NCBI GenBank assembly: GCA_009663005.1
Contig: CM018909.1
Location: 10,548,945-10,578,944, forward strand
Origin: Actinidia chinensis
Taxonomy: Eukaryota; Streptophyta; Magnoliopsida; Ericales; Actinidiaceae
DNA length: 30,000 nt
Direction: 5' to 3'
The position numbers and the translations under genes were made by a program. This document shows positions 28,850 to 30,000 of the stretch, piece after piece. The notes beneath the pieces were generated by a model. That model was not told the DNA's origin. It saw only the letters and a list, made by a program, of their open reading frames with translations, and did no database searches. Numbering within the stretch: the first letter of the stretch is position 1; the number at the start of each line of letters is the position of its first letter.

Positions 28850-30000
28850 GACATCACAAAGCAGAAACTGTTCCAGCAGTCGAGAAACTCTCAGGGAGAC
28901 TCCTCGTGCACTCAAAACTCCTGGAGGGCAAAGGGGCTAAAATACTGGATGATGCCCAGAAGATGGCCAGGGCCACCTCTAGGCAAAGTCTAGGTCGATT
29001 GCTCCCTGGAGGAGCAAATAACCGCGACATAACCAATGCTTGTAGACCCAGTTAGCCAAAATGACATAAATTTTGGTTGACAATAGGCTGATGAAGCCAA
29101 CCCTAGTGGTAGAGGCAGGACAATCTAAAGATAGGATTAAAACTCTCCTTGCCTCAGGAGGTAAGGATAAGAGGCAACGTCGATCCCATGTTAGCTTGGA
29201 TAGCTGAATGGATAGCAAATTAGTAACATCGAGCAAGAGGAAAGGATCACCTAACTGAGCCAATCCCAGTGTGGATCTCCATAAAACGCTTAATGCCAAA
29301 TGGAATCGTGCGAGAGGGTGATTTGCCCACTAAGCTCAATGGCCGAATGGCAGCGGCCTTTAGCGAAGTTATCACTCCTGTAGGATAGATAACCTATATG
29401 ACCAGGCCTGAATAAAGAAAGGCAATCTCTAGGTACCAAATACCATTCTCTCGAGACATTGAGGGAATAGACCCACCAGAGAAGTTTGCACTGTCGAGGT
29501 TCACGCTGTATGATAGAAAGTTAGACCCAAGATCCCACATTAGACAAATGATAGCCCTCTAGAATCACATGGATGCTTTTACGTCGAGCTTGGGTGATCT
29601 CGAATTAAAATGGTTCAATAAACTACCTACAGGATCAATTGAGAGCTTCCATCAGCTCATTGAATCTTTCATAGCTCGATTTGTCATAAACACGAAAGCG
29701 CCAAAAGGCATTGGCTCGCTTTTGACACTTAGGAAGGGCAATAATAAATCAATCCAAAATTACCGCAAGTAATACTGGGAAACTTATAATGAAATTGAAG
29801 GGGGCTCGAGAGAATTATCCATGGCTAGCTATAAGCTCGGATTGACTCTAGGGGAGAGGCTTTTGGAGAACTTAACGCTTAACCGTCCAACCAACTTGCA
29901 GGACCTCATGTCCCGAGTCAAATTTTGACCTGGTTAGAGGATGACCTCCGATAGGTAGAGCGAGCTATAGGGACACCTACCTGGGGAGAAGGACCGTTCA
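28850..30000 (+). pseudogene. Gypsy gag pseudogene of the second Tat element (runs off the window)
   Basis: The probable start is the ATG at 28850 (MTSQSRNCSSSRETLRETPR), about 55 bases past the LTR end. The N-terminal part has many stops. The conserved gag core becomes readable near 29490 (FTLYDRKLDPRSHI-like). The stretch 29569-29772 is open: MDAFTSSLGDLELKWFNKLP, TGSIESFHQLIESFIARFV, APKGIGSLLTLRKGNNKSIQ. It goes on past a stop with [40 protein letters not shown] and LQDLMSRVK, all typical of Tat gag. A stop follows near 29925. Pol would lie beyond the right edge. It is a different subfamily from the minus-strand Tat copy, since the gag wording differs clearly. Confidence 0.82.

Noticed and set aside
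28979..29299. 106-codon minus-strand ORF
   Set aside because: It is antisense to the broken N-terminal gag of the plus-strand Tat element; no supporting motif.

Overview
The window is eukaryotic nuclear DNA from a flowering plant, most likely a eudicot (inference from AT-rich spacers and from the mix of element families). I see no intact host gene, no tRNA, no rRNA and no CRISPR array. Nearly everything recognisable is a decayed transposable element, and every coding stretch carries stops or frameshifts.

Layout, left to right. Bases 79 to about 5063 hold a decayed hAT DNA transposon with AACCG-rich subterminal ends and a broken transposase of the BED / DUF659 / C-terminal dimerisation type. 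About 5285-12660 is a Ty3/gypsy element of the Tat lineage on the minus strand. It has a right-hand (5') LTR at 12041-12660, then gag, protease, reverse transcriptase, RNase H and integrase running leftward. Past the end of pol lies an extra spliced ORF on the opposite strand, a layout known for some Tat elements. No matching left LTR is visible. The Tat LTR cuts into the gag gene of an older Ty1/copia element, of which gag start, leader, tRNA-iMet primer site and 5' LTR survive (12661 to about 14115, minus strand). About 14116-15150 resembles a solo LTR on the plus strand.

The best-defined element is a Ty1/copia Sirevirus-like retrotransposon on the minus strand, 15966-25328. It has two LTRs of about 1.4-1.5 kb, an exact 5-bp target duplication (GAGTT), a tRNA-iMet primer site, several polypurine tracts before the 3' LTR, and remnants of gag, protease, integrase, reverse transcriptase and RNase H. 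Its LTRs carry arrays of roughly 50-bp repeats just upstream of the TATA box.

Right of it are an unassigned AT-rich stretch with LTR-like character, a 564-bp MITE with long inverted arms and imperfect 9-bp flanking repeats (26391-26954), a 108-bp tandem duplication, and the 5' end of a second Tat element on the plus strand. That element shows an LTR end near 28795, a primer-site region and a broken gag that runs off the window.

None of the elements looks able to move by itself. What deserves attention is structural: the antisense spliced ORF, a lost second RNase H domain, repeat arrays in LTRs and leaders, and the nesting order. I did not find a convincing new biological system.
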